The notes beneath the pieces were generated by a model. The model saw nothing but the letters and a program-made list of their open reading frames with translations, was not told the DNA's origin and made no database searches. Below are positions 42,699 through 55,100 of a stretch of 64,000 nt of DNA, piece by piece. This DNA is from Capronia americana (taxonomy: Eukaryota; Ascomycota; Eurotiomycetes; Chaetothyriales; Herpotrichiellaceae), in contig JADWQD010000016.1 in NCBI GenBank assembly GCA_016110215.1, positions 186,001 to 250,000 of the forward strand. The letters run 5' to 3'. Made by a program: the position numbers and the translations under genes. Position 1 is the first letter of the stretch. Every line of letters begins with the position of its first letter.

Positions 42699-43871
42699 GT
42701 TGAGATAGGTGTAAGCAAAGGCTGAGTGAATGGGTCCGGAAAAGGAGGCGATTCAGCGATTGAGCTGCGAATGCACTATCTCGGAGGCAGTAATGTTGTT
42801 GGATTGGGGGATTGATGGTTCTGAGAATGTATGCTGCGTGGTTGCGTGTTGGATTGGGCGAGAATGGTTGATGGGAAAGATAGGTTGAGATGGTGGTTGG
42901 AAGAGTTGCTGACGACGGCTGGTAAGTTGGCGCTTTGACCTGCAACAAGCCCCAGTCTGAGGACGACAGGCCACCGCGGCTGGTTCTGAGACGAGCAGCA
43001 GCGCCACCAAATGCGAGTCTGTTTCAGATCACGTGATACACCAAGGATCAGCGCTCACTCTGCTGTCACTTTGCTGTCACTGGAATAATCTATAATTAAA
43101 TATTAAGTATGGAGTATCAAGATCCCTTTTTTCAGATCGAGCAGGATGGATGGACATATTAATCCTCCATCACGACCTTTAGAGACGCAATCCACCCTCG
43201 GACCCCGTGGATAGATAAGGCCGACGCTTCCCAAGTACCGCTGACAGATCTTCCCGCCTCCCATCTCTAGGCCTCAGCATGTTTGAAGAGGCTGTGCTCT
43301 GGGCAAGCGAGGGTAACACGACAACCATTCAGCGCTGATGCTTAGAACGGAATCAGTTGCAGGTGCTCGGCTTCTCGGTTCCTCCATGCGTGCATTAATA
43401 GCGCACTCGCTGCATGTTGCTCGTCATTTCGTTGCTCTCGTCCGGTGCCCCGTTCGCAAGTTATCGATCGTCTCAACTTATGAGAGGAGACATACGGCCG
43501 ATACTCAAACTGGTCCATCCTTCGCATCTTGCTAATCCATTGACTAGGCATTGCCCTGCAGCGGCAGAACGCGCGCAAAAGGAGGGATTCAGTCCAAGTT
43601 ACAAGATGGGCCGCGTTCGCCAATCAGGGCCTGCCAAGCACATCGTACATAGAAATGTCGTGCATCATCGATGTCCTTTGTAGATTCGCGACCGCGATTG
43701 TACCTGCCGTCCAATCCTCGACGACTTTCCCAGCCATTGTCAGAGGCTATTTGACTTTAATTTATCTGTCGCGCGATGTTCACTTGATACGGTCGTAGCA
43801 ACACACCGCGAGGGACAGCAGCGGATCTGCTCCTAGCCGGCTACGGAGCGCTGGACTGATCGAAGCACAAG
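42699..43871. promoter_or_regulatory. divergent gap between SNARE and CBP4 genes
   Basis: No gene seen in 1,173 bp. It holds the SNARE promoter at the left and the CBP4 promoter at the right. A taattaaat/tattaag AT-rich patch lies near 43090-43110. Confidence 0.4.
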
Positions 43872-44278
43872 ATGGGTTCCCGGGGGTGGATGTACACGAA
43901 GATGGCTGGCATGTACGATTTTCCTCTTCTCGTTCATGTTAGGCGTCTGGACTAAACCATTACAGCTTCACAATATGCTGTGTCGGCGGACCCGCGCTGA
44001 TGTACTACGTGACTCCCGCCGAAGGCGAAGTCTTCAAACGCTTCAATCCGGACCTGCAAAAACGCAATCTCGAACTCCGCGAACAGCGCCTCAAGAACAA
44101 CGAAGAATTCGTCTCCAAGCTGATCGAGTACTCGAAGTCGGATAAACCGATATGGGTCGTTGCAGCGGAGGAGGAGAAGAGAGAGAAGGCCGAGAGAGCG
44201 AGCAGAGCGGCGGACGAGCGGGCGGATAGGGAGAGGATAAGGGAGGAGATGAGGAGGGCTCAGGCGGAGGGAAGATAA
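43872..44278 (+). CDS. CBP4, cytochrome bc1 complex assembly factor
   Basis: Two exons, 43872-43912 and 43966-44278, give 117 residues. CBP4 is an inner-membrane factor that stabilises newly made cytochrome b during complex III assembly. Exon 1 codes MGSRGWMYTKMAG; the splice at ATG|TACG (GT donor after two bases of an Ile codon) joins to FTICCVGGPALMYYVTP, giving one short membrane segment. The rest reads GEVFKRFNPDLQKRNLELRE, KLIEYSKSDKPIWVV and a highly charged Glu/Arg coiled tail, matching the family pattern. Confidence 0.92.
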
Positions 44279-44712
44279 TGTGACAGGCACTGCTGTGGAA
44301 GCACATGGTTAGAACCAAACCAAAACAGCCGAGACGTACGGAAGCAGCGGTTTGCATCAGCCGAGCACCATGGTCGACTGAGTCGCACACAAAAATTGAT
44401 GGGTATTGATCACATTGGATGCTCAACACCTGGACTGCCGCCTGAACGCCATTTGTTTGGCACAGTCAAGCAGAAAGAACGTCTTACGCGGGACATGCCA
44501 GCTCCCACCTCCAAAAGTGCCCACCAGCAATTTCTGCAATATCCTCAAACGCCAGCCCTTTCGACAATCTGTCGCCGAACAACCTACAAGCCAATCTGCC
44601 TGCGGCCTGGAGCACCCCGACGCCGTGCTGATGCCAATCATCTATCCATGCGTTGCGAGCCTGCTTGAGGTCTCGAGCCATGTTGAGTGCTTTGGAATGC
44701 AGAAACTCAACT
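44279..44712. other. short gap between convergent genes
   Basis: The 3' flanks of CBP4 and the GH76 gene meet here. Nothing else seen. Confidence 0.5.
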
Positions 44713-46151
44713 CTAAAGTATGATCCACCATGCGCCTCCAACAATGAAGAAAATGAGCAGAACAGTCAAGATGCCTGCTCCCGCTTTATCAGCCGCAGTA
44801 ACCTCGTGCTTGTGCAAATCCCCAGGACCAATGGGACTTGAGGTGCCAGCATTGGGGTTGCCCTGACTCGTTCCTCCTGACCCTTCCGTGACAGGCCCAG
44901 TGACCTCGGTAATCAGATTCGACTGAATGACCTCTAGGGCGCACATTTGTTGACCAACTCCGGTGTTGCCATCGAATATGGGGCCTTTCCACCACTTTGA
45001 TCCACAGGACGTACCATTTTCACCACCGGTGCAGGTTGCTGCCGCTGCGGCGGCCGATTGCTCCATGATGGGTTTCAGTAAGGGATAGGTGAAAGGAGCT
45101 CTGACGATAGTCGCTGCTAACCACCGAGCAAGGTAGGCCTTGAACGAGCGTTGGTCCACGTTGCAGGTATCAGAGCCATCAGGGTTGACACCCTCACATG
45201 CCGCCTCCTTCATGATGTTCCCTTCGAGGAAAACGCTCAGTCTGGCGATGATTCCATTGATATGGTCCGCCCAGACCTGAGCGCCATTAGTCTGTTCGGA
45301 AAGGTCAGTCCTCCCATGTTTCCCTATCGAAGAGCGGGACCACTTACATAATTGTACATATTGGCAGCCCCGACGAGAAAGGTGCCGGCGTTGTAAGTCC
45401 ACTGGATATGGTCGAGCTCGGTGCAATTGAGGTTGTCGTCACTTCCGTCGAAGAAGTTGTACTGCTGATCTCGCAATCCGACAGCCGTGACCCAATCCCA
45501 CATACGCTCAGCCCAGTCGGCATATGTCTGGTTACCAGTATAAACAGCCAATCGAGCGCCCATGTTGAAGAAGCAGCCATTGGAGATGGTGTTCTTGTAG
45601 TTGTACCCATTGTTGAAGGCGAAGATCTGCCACTTCAGCCCACCTCCGCAGGACATTGTATCCCAGCGAGCTGCCTGTGTGTTGAAAACAGCCTGTGCCA
45701 AAGCGAGCCACTGTGGTTGGTCGGCGGGTGGATTTGGGAAGACATTCTCCGCGGCAGAGAGGGCGGCCATCCCCCAGAAGGCTTGATCGTCGTTTCCTTC
45801 GGTCTTGGTTTGGTTTGGAGGCATGAAATCATTGTCTGGACCAACTTGATGAAGCATGGCCTGGGTCGTGATTTCGTTGAAGGAGTCATCACCGGTAAAG
45901 TACCAATAGTCGATCAAGGCTCCGAACATGGCACCAGCTTCCCACCAGTAGTACGGTGCAGGCAGATTTCCGGGAACATCTCCAGGGCGGTACCCGGTAT
46001 AGTATGTCACCATCTCATCTGCAATTATCTTTGCGGCGCTCTTTATCGAGTCGGAACTCGACAGGTCGAGGTCTATTGCTAGCGCATTTTGAGTAAAGAG
46101 TAGAGTCGACAAGGCGAGTTGCAGCAGAGGTCTTCTTCGGAAGGGTCTCAT
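44713..46151 (-). CDS. GH76 endo-1,6-alpha-mannosidase (DFG5/DCW1-like), GPI-anchored
   Basis: Two exons on the minus strand, 46151-45348 and 45291-44713, give 460 residues. DFG5/DCW1 proteins are thought to transfer GPI-mannoproteins into the cell wall. Seen: a signal peptide (LLQLALSTLLFTQNALA), YTGYRPGDVPGNLPAPYYWWEAGAMFG-type family start (residues split here only for brevity), the Asp-Asp catalytic motif in EGNDDQAFWGMAA, CGGGLKWQIF, and FFNMGARLAVYTGNQTY. The intron joins NMYNY to TNGAQVWADHINGI. The C-terminus is a Gly/Ser/Thr-rich linker and a hydrophobic end (GILTVLLIFFIVGGAWW), a classic GPI-attachment signal. Confidence 0.95.
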
Positions 46152-48616
46152 TGTTCTTCATGCGGTAGGATTAGCAGCGAGGGTACGAGCTTCGACGGCC
46201 AACGAGCCCGCTCAAATCGCCGTTTGTCTCGTGATAAATCACGGTGGTTCTCGAAGTACTCGCGCTCGCAACAGTCTTGGTCTTGGGACGGTGATGAGCT
46301 TTGGTTAGGATTGGTTCGGTTAACGTGGGGGCGATCTAAATCCCTGCCCCAGATCTCGTATCCGCGATGACGTGCGGGCGCCGTTAGGTGGAGTGACAGG
46401 CAGTTGAATGGAAAATAACGAGTGGCAGGTTCTGCACAATGAGTTGAAAAGTGAAAGAACCGACGACAGCGACGTGGAGTGAGGACTGGGTGAAGGGGAT
46501 GCAGTCACAGAGGCGAAGTGGATTTTCTTTGATTCTTGTGTCCTTGTTCTGTCTCGAAAGGTCTCATGCAAGTCCGGGAATGCAAGGCACTGCGCAACGC
46601 AGCACAAACGCCACGGCTGTGACGGGATGTGGCGGAAGACCTCACAGTCTAGCTTGCAGGAGTGGGGATGGCAACTGGCTGTATGACGCCTAGGCTTGCA
46701 GAGGGAATTCCAAACTTGCTCTGCACAAGCGCTATGGAATGCATGTAGGCGGCATGTCACTTGCCTATTCCCTTTCCTTTGATAAGGACAAACGATTAGC
46801 TAGCCGGCCCTTTGATTATGCATCTAGCTGGGCGCACTCGATAGGCAAGTGGTAGCACTAGCCCTGTACAGATGCACCCTTGAAGCGAGCTGGAAGTTCT
46901 CTTTCTCGTTTCTCGGGGGGCTGGCTTTCTCAACCAGGGCTGCCAAGGTCATGTCCAAAGACCCAGCCACGTGCCCAGCAGGTCATCCCGATGTCCGCGT
47001 CACCACTTTCTTAACTGCGATCTCTCGTCACCACTTCTTCATACAACGCCTCTGCGAGGAGGTGACAAAAATTATAGGTGTTCAGTTTTCAAGTCAAGTG
47101 GATGGGTGACAGCATTAATCTATGTTCCCTTCCCTTGCGACGATTTAATCTACCAGCATAGGTCCCTTGCTTCGCACTTGACAGAAGCCCGACGTCGACT
47201 ACGTCTCGGTGTCAACTCTGTCTCATCACTATTATAGGTTCACAACCGCCCCCAATATAGCATGGCCAAGCTTGCAATATCCGTGACCCGTTCCACAACT
47301 GGCGGCAAGCAGTTAGGATGACACAAACAAGTGGATTTTCGGGACGACAGGCCAAACCCCAAGCCTCATCGACCTGCTCTGGGCACCGCTTTCACTCCTG
47401 GACTCGAGTTAAGGCTTCTTCCTCGGAACAGCCTCCTTGGAGCCAAGCTATCTACGCTGGATGGCTCGGTATTGAAGATTGAAGATTGCGTACAGTTCGC
47501 TTGGTATTCCTACCAGGAGGTGAGCCTGATCCCAATGCTTAGACTGCGCCTGCACGGCGTGGTGACACCGTCTGAGATCTTGTGTCACCGCTCGTCACGC
47601 AGGGAAGCGTGGCAGCAAATTGCAAGGAGACCGACATCAACCTCAGACATGCATCTACAGCTTCTCTTCTGAACAGTAGCCAGCTCATAACACAATGCGA
47701 ACGGCTCTCCTGGAATCCGAATTCGATGAACATCGCTTCGGTGCTAAGTAGCTGTTGTCCCACACCCTTTGATTTTCCCCCGTACTCTACGGATCTCATC
47801 TAGAAAGTAACGACGAACTTCGCGACTGCACCCAGCAGAGGTAGGAGCAAAGGGTTTTGAGAGGAAGGTAACGACCACCACGTATGATTCTTACATGGCA
47901 GATACATGAGATGACCCGATGTTCAACGCTCTTTCTCCTTTCACCTAACCAGCGGAAAGAGGTCGAGTCCAGGGAAACCGAGCCGAGACCATGTGGAGGT
48001 CGCGCGGAGGAAGGGATACGGTGCGATCCTGCGAGAATAAATTAGATGGTCTCTCGCTCGTGCGTATTCCTATCAACGCGAAGCGGCCGACGTCCTCATC
48101 CACGAAGCCTATGTTCGAGCCGGGTCGAGACTATAAACTCAACCCACATATGGACTACTGCTCGATAATTATGGGATCGGATCGAACTTCGAGTGGTAAG
48201 CTTAGCACACTTGCACTCAGAATGTCAGCGGCATCAGGTCGAAAGGAACAGACATGCAAATTGGGCTTCAACTCCAGCGGTAGTAATGTAGGCTGGTTGC
48301 GAAGCATGACAAGCCAGTGAAGAGGTGCACAATGGCGATGGAATGAGAAATTCATTCTGAAAGTGCAGGAATACCGTAGCACAGCTGCAGGGCTTGCCTG
48401 CAGGTTGACTTCGTCAACCTCCTCGACCTGGCCACATTGTCCACCCACCAGAGCAGAGACTCGCAATCCAAGCATGCAGCCTTCATGAGGCGTATCTCCA
48501 CGCTAATATCTGTCTTCCTGCAAAGTCGTTGTGCCGCACTGCCACCACCACACGACCCAACGCAGTAGTCATCAGAGCGTCCATTGAATGGGACACTCTT
48601 ACCCTCTCTTTCCGCT
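46152..48616. other. 2.5-kb intergenic region
   Basis: No gene seen. It carries the GH76 promoter at the left end and the 3' flank of the FMP46-like gene at the right end. Small frames on both strands have no coherent composition. Confidence 0.45.
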
Positions 48617-49125
48617 TCATGGCCCAGCCTCGCCCTTCTTGTTCATCTTCAACAACTTCAAGATCTCACTATCCTTGTCCCCGATGACGGCACGCCCCTC
48701 GTTCCAATCCACCGTTACGGGCCGGATAAACAACCCTCCATCCTCTTTGACCTTCCTCATCGCATCACTCTCGCTGGCCGCTCCTTGGACCAGCTCCCCG
48801 GCCTTCCCACTGCCCACGTATTCGAAGATGCTCCTGAGCTGATCGGGCGTGGGTGCGGCCTCGGTGACTTCCAGCTCGAACGGATCCGTGCGCGTGACGG
48901 TCTGGTTCTGATGGGAGTGGTCGGACGCCTGGTCTTCCGTGGCACTCTGCGAGGCCTGCGCGGACGCCTGCTTCAGGAGGGTTTGGGCCCGGATGCTGGC
49001 TTGGACGGACGGTTTGTGGAAGAGGGTAATCACGTCGAGGGTTTTGCCCTGCAGCGGGTCAGTTCTGTTCGACTTGCAAACCTGGAGGGTACAGGCGGCA
49101 GAAGCTTCCATACTGTGCGGAACAT
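48617..49125 (-). CDS. FMP46-like putative mitochondrial redox protein (DUF1687)
   Basis: Two exons on the minus strand, 49125-49093 and 49048-48617, give 154 residues. The first exon is eleven codons, MFRTVWKLLPP. A 44-bp intron (GTACCC donor, ACTGAC branch, CTGCAG end) joins it in phase 0 to GKTLDVITLFHKPSVQAS. The fold is thioredoxin-like: after the first strand and helix come ASQSATEDQASDHS, FELEVTEAAPTPDQLRSIFEY and GGLFIRPVTVDWNEGRAVIG. Fungal FMP46 proteins are found in mitochondria and called putative redox proteins; the reaction is unproven. Reading straight through the intron gives a weaker N-terminus, so the splice is preferred. Confidence 0.85.
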
Positions 49126-49857
49126 GTTGGAGATGAAACCTTTCATAGGCTTGGGCTGCCACATTCAGAAAGGGTGGATCGGTATCAGTGCGAGTATCGA
49201 GGCCGGAGGAAAGGGAAGGGCTTCAACGTCGATATAAAGTATGCAGTCTACGAGTACGAGTGCTTGGGTACGGACAGTGACAAGGTCAGCCCACAGCTTG
49301 CACGTAACTCGCTGCGCAATGGCGATCGCTTTGAAGCTTGCGACGATCAATCGCGAGTCTCCAACTACGTCATTGGCCGCTACGATCTCCGCTTTGGTGC
49401 CAACGGTCCATTCGTTCAGCTTGTTCTTTCTTCCTGAACCTGGGTTCAAATATTGGCCTGGACGAAGGGAAGAACACGTCGAGGACCATTTCCTACGAGG
49501 TACGGAGTCCTGTAGTGGTGTGACTGTGTCGATCAATCACCACGCGTATCACCGTTCTTTCGATCCTTGCCATGTGTTGATGTGCTTTTCCTTCGCTGGT
49601 TATCTAGACACGACCCCATCCCACCTGTTCATATGAGACCGCTGAGCCTTGTGTGATATTCCAAAGACCCACTACCCTCATATATCCTCTGTCGGCTGGA
49701 GAAAATGTAAGGGAGAGGGCAAAAGGTCTCACCCTCATTTCATGCCCAGGGAAGCAGCTCGCCGACCGCTCGAGTTGATTTTCCACGAAGTCAAGATCAC
49801 CCCGCTAAGAGATCCGAATCGCATTGATTGCATTGTCCTGCTCCGATATCACTGTGT
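49126..49857. other. intergenic, upstream of the FMP46-like gene
   Basis: No gene seen; a TACGGAGT motif lies at 49501-49508. Confidence 0.4.
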
Positions 49858-50715
49858 TTAGAGGAAATAATCTTCTGTAATCAAGCCGGGCAACTCTTCG
49901 TACGTGCTCAGATTGATGTTACCTGCAGTGGGGACATCGATGCGCGATCTGCTTGAAGTTTCCGGCGCAGTCACGTATGTAGGTCTGGAGCCTGTAACAT
50001 ACCATTGCTGCTTACCTTCTCGTCTTGGTTTCCGATATTCGCTTATGCCGCCACTTCGCTGTTTGGGCATCGGTCCAGAAAACCTTGGTCGAAGTTGGCA
50101 GAGTCGTAGCGACCAGACAGTTGCGTCTCCGTCGTCGAGAAACCTAATGCTATATGCGCCAGTCGAGTCACACATGTATATGGCTGGCCAAGGCCGGATT
50201 TGAAAGAGGTCGATTCTCCCGAACGGCCTGATAGTACGGGTCTCTCGCTGTGGTGAGTTTCGAGATGGCGACAGGCTTCGTGCCTTCCGAATCGACAATG
50301 ATCCGAACATCGATGCTCTGTCGCCAGAGCTTTTCGGCAGCCCCTTGGCCTGCGGTTGTCTCTTTGGCGCGCAAGTCGATATGCATGTTGTCCATATTGT
50401 TCATGTAGGAGAGCATATAAGCCACGTCCGCACGGAGCACAAGAGTCCAGTTAGTAGCGGTGATAATGTAGCAGAGATGCCGGCAAACGGGCTACCGCGT
50501 TGGACCAGAAATGGCGGTCACTGAAGTTTGTTTGGATTCAGTTCTCGCTCACCCTGTGTCGAGCGTCCAGATCCTTCCAAGAAGATAGGTAGCGATAGCG
50601 AATGATTGAACGCCCATGAAGTACAAACTTGGCTGGCGCCAGGTCGTGTGTAGGTGGCGCAATTATGAAGGAGCGCCAGTGGAGTTTCCGACTGGTGATG
50701 GCATTTGAGCAACTC
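49858..50715 (-). pseudogene. possible unrecognised gene or remnant
   Basis: The minus strand shows several protein-like blocks that could be exons: about 50715-50540 (HWRSFIIAPPTHDLAPAKF, then SIIRYRYLSSWKDLDARH) ending at a GTGAGC donor; about 50480-50170 after a GCGGTAG acceptor (CYIITATNWTLVLRADVAY, MNNMDNMHIDL, WRQSIDVRIIVDSEG); and, one frame over, 50200-49858 (FLDDGDATVWSLRL, INLSTYEELPGLITEDYF). No start codon or domain was found and the frame change is not explained by a good intron. I do not recognise the family. Confidence 0.3.
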
Positions 50716-51312
50716 TGCTAGGCGAACAACGCCGGGAGGTTCGCATCTCTCGACGGATATTAGCGATCTGGGGCTCCTGCCTACCTCACAGAGCGAGGGT
50801 TAGACATGGGACGAGTATAATATGGTACGTACTACGATGGTGAAGACGACGCAGAGAGAGACTGTCTTGCCTTTGGACCGACTGCCGGAGCGTGCCAAGT
50901 TCTGCGCAATTCCAACGAGATCTGTCGTCCTTACCTGTGTAGGTACATACTGGACTTGCCAGCCTACGCTCGCCTGCGCCTGAGTCTAGCCTGATGTGAG
51001 TGATCGTTTTCTCTCACGAATTCTGTCACCGCTCAACGCTCTGTCGAATGGTATCCACGCTCACAGCTGGTGCCTCTGTCCGCAAATGCAACACTGGGGC
51101 GGCTTGCTTCTTTCTTGTTGCCAAGGGGGGTGCCACGTGGTGTGAGCTACGTTAGTACCTTGCATAGATGACTGTTCTTAACCTTATATGAGAGAGAGAC
51201 GTCCTGCCTGACTCTGTTCGTGGCCGAGGGAAACATTACTGTCGTGGTAGATTCATTTGCCACCTGGTTATGAGAATGACATTTTGATTGTCGATGTCAA
51301 GCCATCTTGGTC
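50716..51312. other. intergenic, upstream of the F-box-like gene
   Basis: No gene seen; it should contain the promoter of the next gene. Confidence 0.4.
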
Positions 51313-52176
51313 ATGGCCTCGGTTTCAAGCTGCAATCAAGCCAAACCGCGGCACCTAGGTCTGCTTGACCTGCCGCCAGAAGTACGCTACGAGATTTACA
51401 GGCAACTGTTCTGCCATAAGCCGTCGCCCATCACGCTGGGCATTCAAGACTTCTTCACCAGATGGGCGTCGTTTTCACCGTTCGATGAGTCGCAAGAGCC
51501 GACCTTCCACACGGCGCTTTTCCGGGTGAACAAGGCCATCTCGCGCGACGCGCTGCAGTACGCATACTCGTCCAACTCGTTCAGGTTCGACAAGGACATC
51601 GAGACCTTCTCCAAGCTCGGGCCTATTGCGCTTGCGTCGATCAAGACTCTTCGCGTCTACAAGAACGCTTGGTTAAACAGTTCTTATGCCACGGCCTTTT
51701 GGCAAACGATCAATCAGTCCTGCTCGGGTCTCGAGTGTCTGATAGTCGAGGCGGCGTCGCACGTCCTCCTCAGCGCAATACCCTATCTGAAGGACTTCAT
51801 GGCGTCAATTCCTGTTCGCCAGCCTAAACCAAGGCTGATCTTAGATCTCGCCGTACTCGACCGGCATTTTTCGTTTGACTTTCCAGACCGCGAATATCAA
51901 TCAGCTCGGCAAGATCTGCGTGAGAACATGGGAGACAGTGAATGGAATTCGTGGCAAACACACTATACATATGTGATGCGACTGCCCAAGCACGTCAAGG
52001 AGATTAGATTTGTTCTGGATACTGGCCCGGGCGCGTTCCTAGCGTTGGACGAGACCTTGAGAGAAGCCACTGACCTGTTCTTCGTCAAATCCGACGACAT
52101 TCCACCAGTCGCTAGAGACCTCTTTGGAGGTCGGGGGAAGCGCCACTGCTTCGTCTGGCAAGAGACAAGCGTCTAG
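51313..52176 (+). CDS. F-box-like fungal protein of unknown function
   Basis: An intronless frame of 287 residues from the ATG at 51313. Near the N-terminus, LGLLDLPPEVRYEIYRQLF is the degenerate F-box-like helix common in expanded Pezizomycotina families. Then come ALFRVNKAISRDALQYAY, FRFDKDIETFSKLG and LASIKTLRV, a pattern repeated in this family, which records changes of state or recruits substrates in some cases but is mostly uncharacterised. A link to SCF ubiquitin ligases is possible but not shown by the sequence. Confidence 0.75.
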   Translation: MASVSSCNQAKPRHLGLLDLPPEVRYEIYRQLFCHKPSPITLGIQDFFTRWASFSPFDESQEPTFHTALFRVNKAISRDALQYAYSSNSFRFDKDIETFSKLGPIALASIKTLRVYKNAWLNSSYATAFWQTINQSCSGLECLIVEAASHVLLSAIPYLKDFMASIPVRQPKPRLILDLAVLDRHFSFDFPDREYQSARQDLRENMGDSEWNSWQTHYTYVMRLPKHVKEIRFVLDTGPGAFLALDETLREATDLFFVKSDDIPPVARDLFGGRGKRHCFVWQETSV

Positions 52177-55100
52177 GTGAACAAGCACTGAAATGAGATG
52201 CATCTATTGAGCTGAAAATACATTGAATTCCGTGGCTCTTCCACACAGAACAAACTCTGCAAAATGGCTATGGCTTGTATACCATGTAGAGATAAAGGTC
52301 AAACAAGACGGCCGCTGGGTCATGGTGCAGTAGCTGAACATGATCAGATACCGCTGGCGGTAACGATGCGGCTTCGTCGGCAATGCAAAGTTGAGAGCAG
52401 AGTGTATCGTCTGGGAGGGGACTTTTATTGCACTTGAACCGGGGTTTTGATCCATGCTCTATCGACGTTTCGGTCAACCATCATGATGACACTGTCTTTC
52501 TTTGGAAACACCATCACAGGCCAGAAACTGCTTTGCAATTCGAAGCAGAAGTATCGGAAGAGTCCTCAGTCTCCACTTATGTCGGATGAGACCAGATGTC
52601 ACTACTCAGCATAAGAGTGGATTATAAGGAATTCCAGCATATGAGATGGGCTGAAGAAGACACAACATCACTGTTACCGCTCAGCATAGGCTTGAGCAGG
52701 CAAGATGACAGGCCTCATGGGACAGGAAGGCACAGGGCTGACACTTGCTGAGAGGTCCAAACAAGGCTGGAGGTGGCGCCTGGATGACCAGGATTTCTCG
52801 CCTCATCGGCACCTTTAGCATGACGGGATGAGATCGGGGATGGGAATCAGGTGAGGATTGAGGAAAAGGGGCGCTTCAGCCCAGGAGGGTGTTCGATTTT
52901 AGCCTTCAAGCCACCGGGGGTCATAAGGTTTAGGTCAACGCACACTTTGCGACCTCATGCTTTGGATGTTGTTGAGCTCCAGTTCCAACCTCATGTCTTG
53001 ATGGAAGTGGGGATCAGTTGATCTGTCGACGGGTGCTGATTGATGATCAGTGCCTGTCCGCAGGAGATACTACGTACATAGCGAGGTCGGCGTAGGAACA
53101 TGGCCGTCTGTCCGGCTCCTGAGTTTACAGGTTGGGAAAGCATGGAGTTACCCAAACCGATCGCACGACAGGGGTGGTGAGAAAACGGCGGGATACCGCT
53201 ATGTCAGAACCAGGGGACCGGAGCTTTGACATTCCCATGTGAGACGTTGAAGGCGCCCTGGACCTTTCCCCCCGAAGCCTGACAATCTGATGTTCGTCAG
53301 TCCGCATGCAAATACCCGAAACATATGTTGAGGGACAGCCATCCAGCCTGGCCGAGAAAGCCGAGATTACAGGTATCCAGAAGAGGATGATTTTCACGTC
53401 AACCATGGGCATCTCGGCGTGTCGAGACAACAAAAAAAAGGGGGCGGTTACAAATGGTCAAGGAGACTCGGTTCACGGCGTACGGAGTATGACCCTGGAT
53501 CTCTCTCGATTTCGAGGTCCAGATAGAGACAGAAGAAGAAACAAACAAGACACGGTCAGGCCACTCCTATGTCAATTGTGCATGATACGAAGTCAGCGCG
53601 CGAATTTGCTCGTTGGCATGTTTGAAGGTGGTTCGCGGATGGAAAGAGGCCCGCAGATCGGTTGTCACAATTTCCGACACAAGGTTTGATACGAGGTCTG
53701 GGTCTGGGCTCAGCTTCGAAGAGGCTGAAAGTCTGCAGCGTTTCAAGTCAACATGAGAACGGCAGGACATGAGATTGTTGAGCGCGAAATGTCAATAAGG
53801 CTGGGTAAGATGGAGAACGATGATAATAAGGGGACTGGTGCATTCGGATGCTGCAGGAAGAACCACCCCCGGTGCCACCAATAGCGCACTCCCAAGCCCA
53901 ATGAGCCTTCCGGAGCGGAGCAGCCCCAAAAGCCCCGGCAAGCGGCTGTCAGCCCAAAGCCTGGGAACGCGATCTGCAGGGGCACGTTGGGCGATGCTTT
54001 AACCAGCATGGTGCCTCGCCTAGGGACGCCGGCCATTGGCCACCCCCCTAGAGACTTGTTCTCTGCCTGCCCCTCCCTCCCAGTTAGTGTCGGCAGAGCC
54101 TGGGCATTGTTCTTGCCGCGTGACAACCCCAAGTCCGAAATTGCTCTGCCGTGAGGCCTCAAAGTTTGACGTAAAGTGCTGACTGAGGTCAAATCGCAAA
54201 GGCGAATCGCATGGGCTGTGAGGCCACGCGACAACCAAGACACCCCGAAACAGTGAGGGTGATAACCGTCGGGTACTGAACTCGCCCTTTTGCAACAAAT
54301 TCTGCAGATGAGCGCCGGGAAGAGCAACGGCGATCATCAGGGGAAAATAGAGTTGGTAAAGTCCATGAGCGTGACGCCGCCTACGACCATCACACGAGGT
54401 CCAGTGTACACTACCACTCGTATAATGCCTAATTTTCAGCCGGCCAGGTGCAGGCACAGACTTTACTCACACAGCGGAAGCATGGCTTTGTCCCATAAGA
54501 GGCTACCCTTTTTTTGCGTCGATGCATCCATGCGTCCAAAGCGTGGCAGCCTCATCACTGAACCGATCTACCTAAGCCATGAGGAAGGATGTCGATTCAT
54601 GGTGGCGGTTTCCGCAGCACATCGTGGCTGGCTGAACCCCAGGAAGAGCACAATGGCTAGTCACAATGGGGTTGGGATGAATGTGTTTGGATCCTGCGTG
54701 CGTCGAGGCATGTGAGGATTCGAGCAACAAGCAAACGCCCAACAGGTGTGGAGACTCCACCAGAAGCGTCTGCAAGCTTGTGAGCAAACGACGGCGTTCG
54801 AACAAATGAGGTGGCAGCCACATGGCTCTGGAGATTGCTTTGATCGGGCTCACGTCGCTTAAAGGAGAACGACCAAATGGGAGATTCCGCTAAAGATGTG
54901 TGTGGCAAGACTTAGCCCGAAGCTAGATGATGGGTTCTTTTTTGCCAGGGTATACTGGGTACGAGTACTGGAGGACGGAGTGGGGTTGGGAAAGGTGACT
55001 GCGCTTGAACTGAACTGACTTGCCTGCTCTTTGCCCCGGAGTTATCGAACCCCTTATTCTCTGTCGTGTGTGGTGCGCAATCCATCGCTCTGGCCGCCCA

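Noticed and set aside
45408..46082. 224-codon plus-strand frame inside the GH76 gene
   Set aside because: Antisense shadow; the minus frame has signal peptide, catalytic motif and GPI signal.
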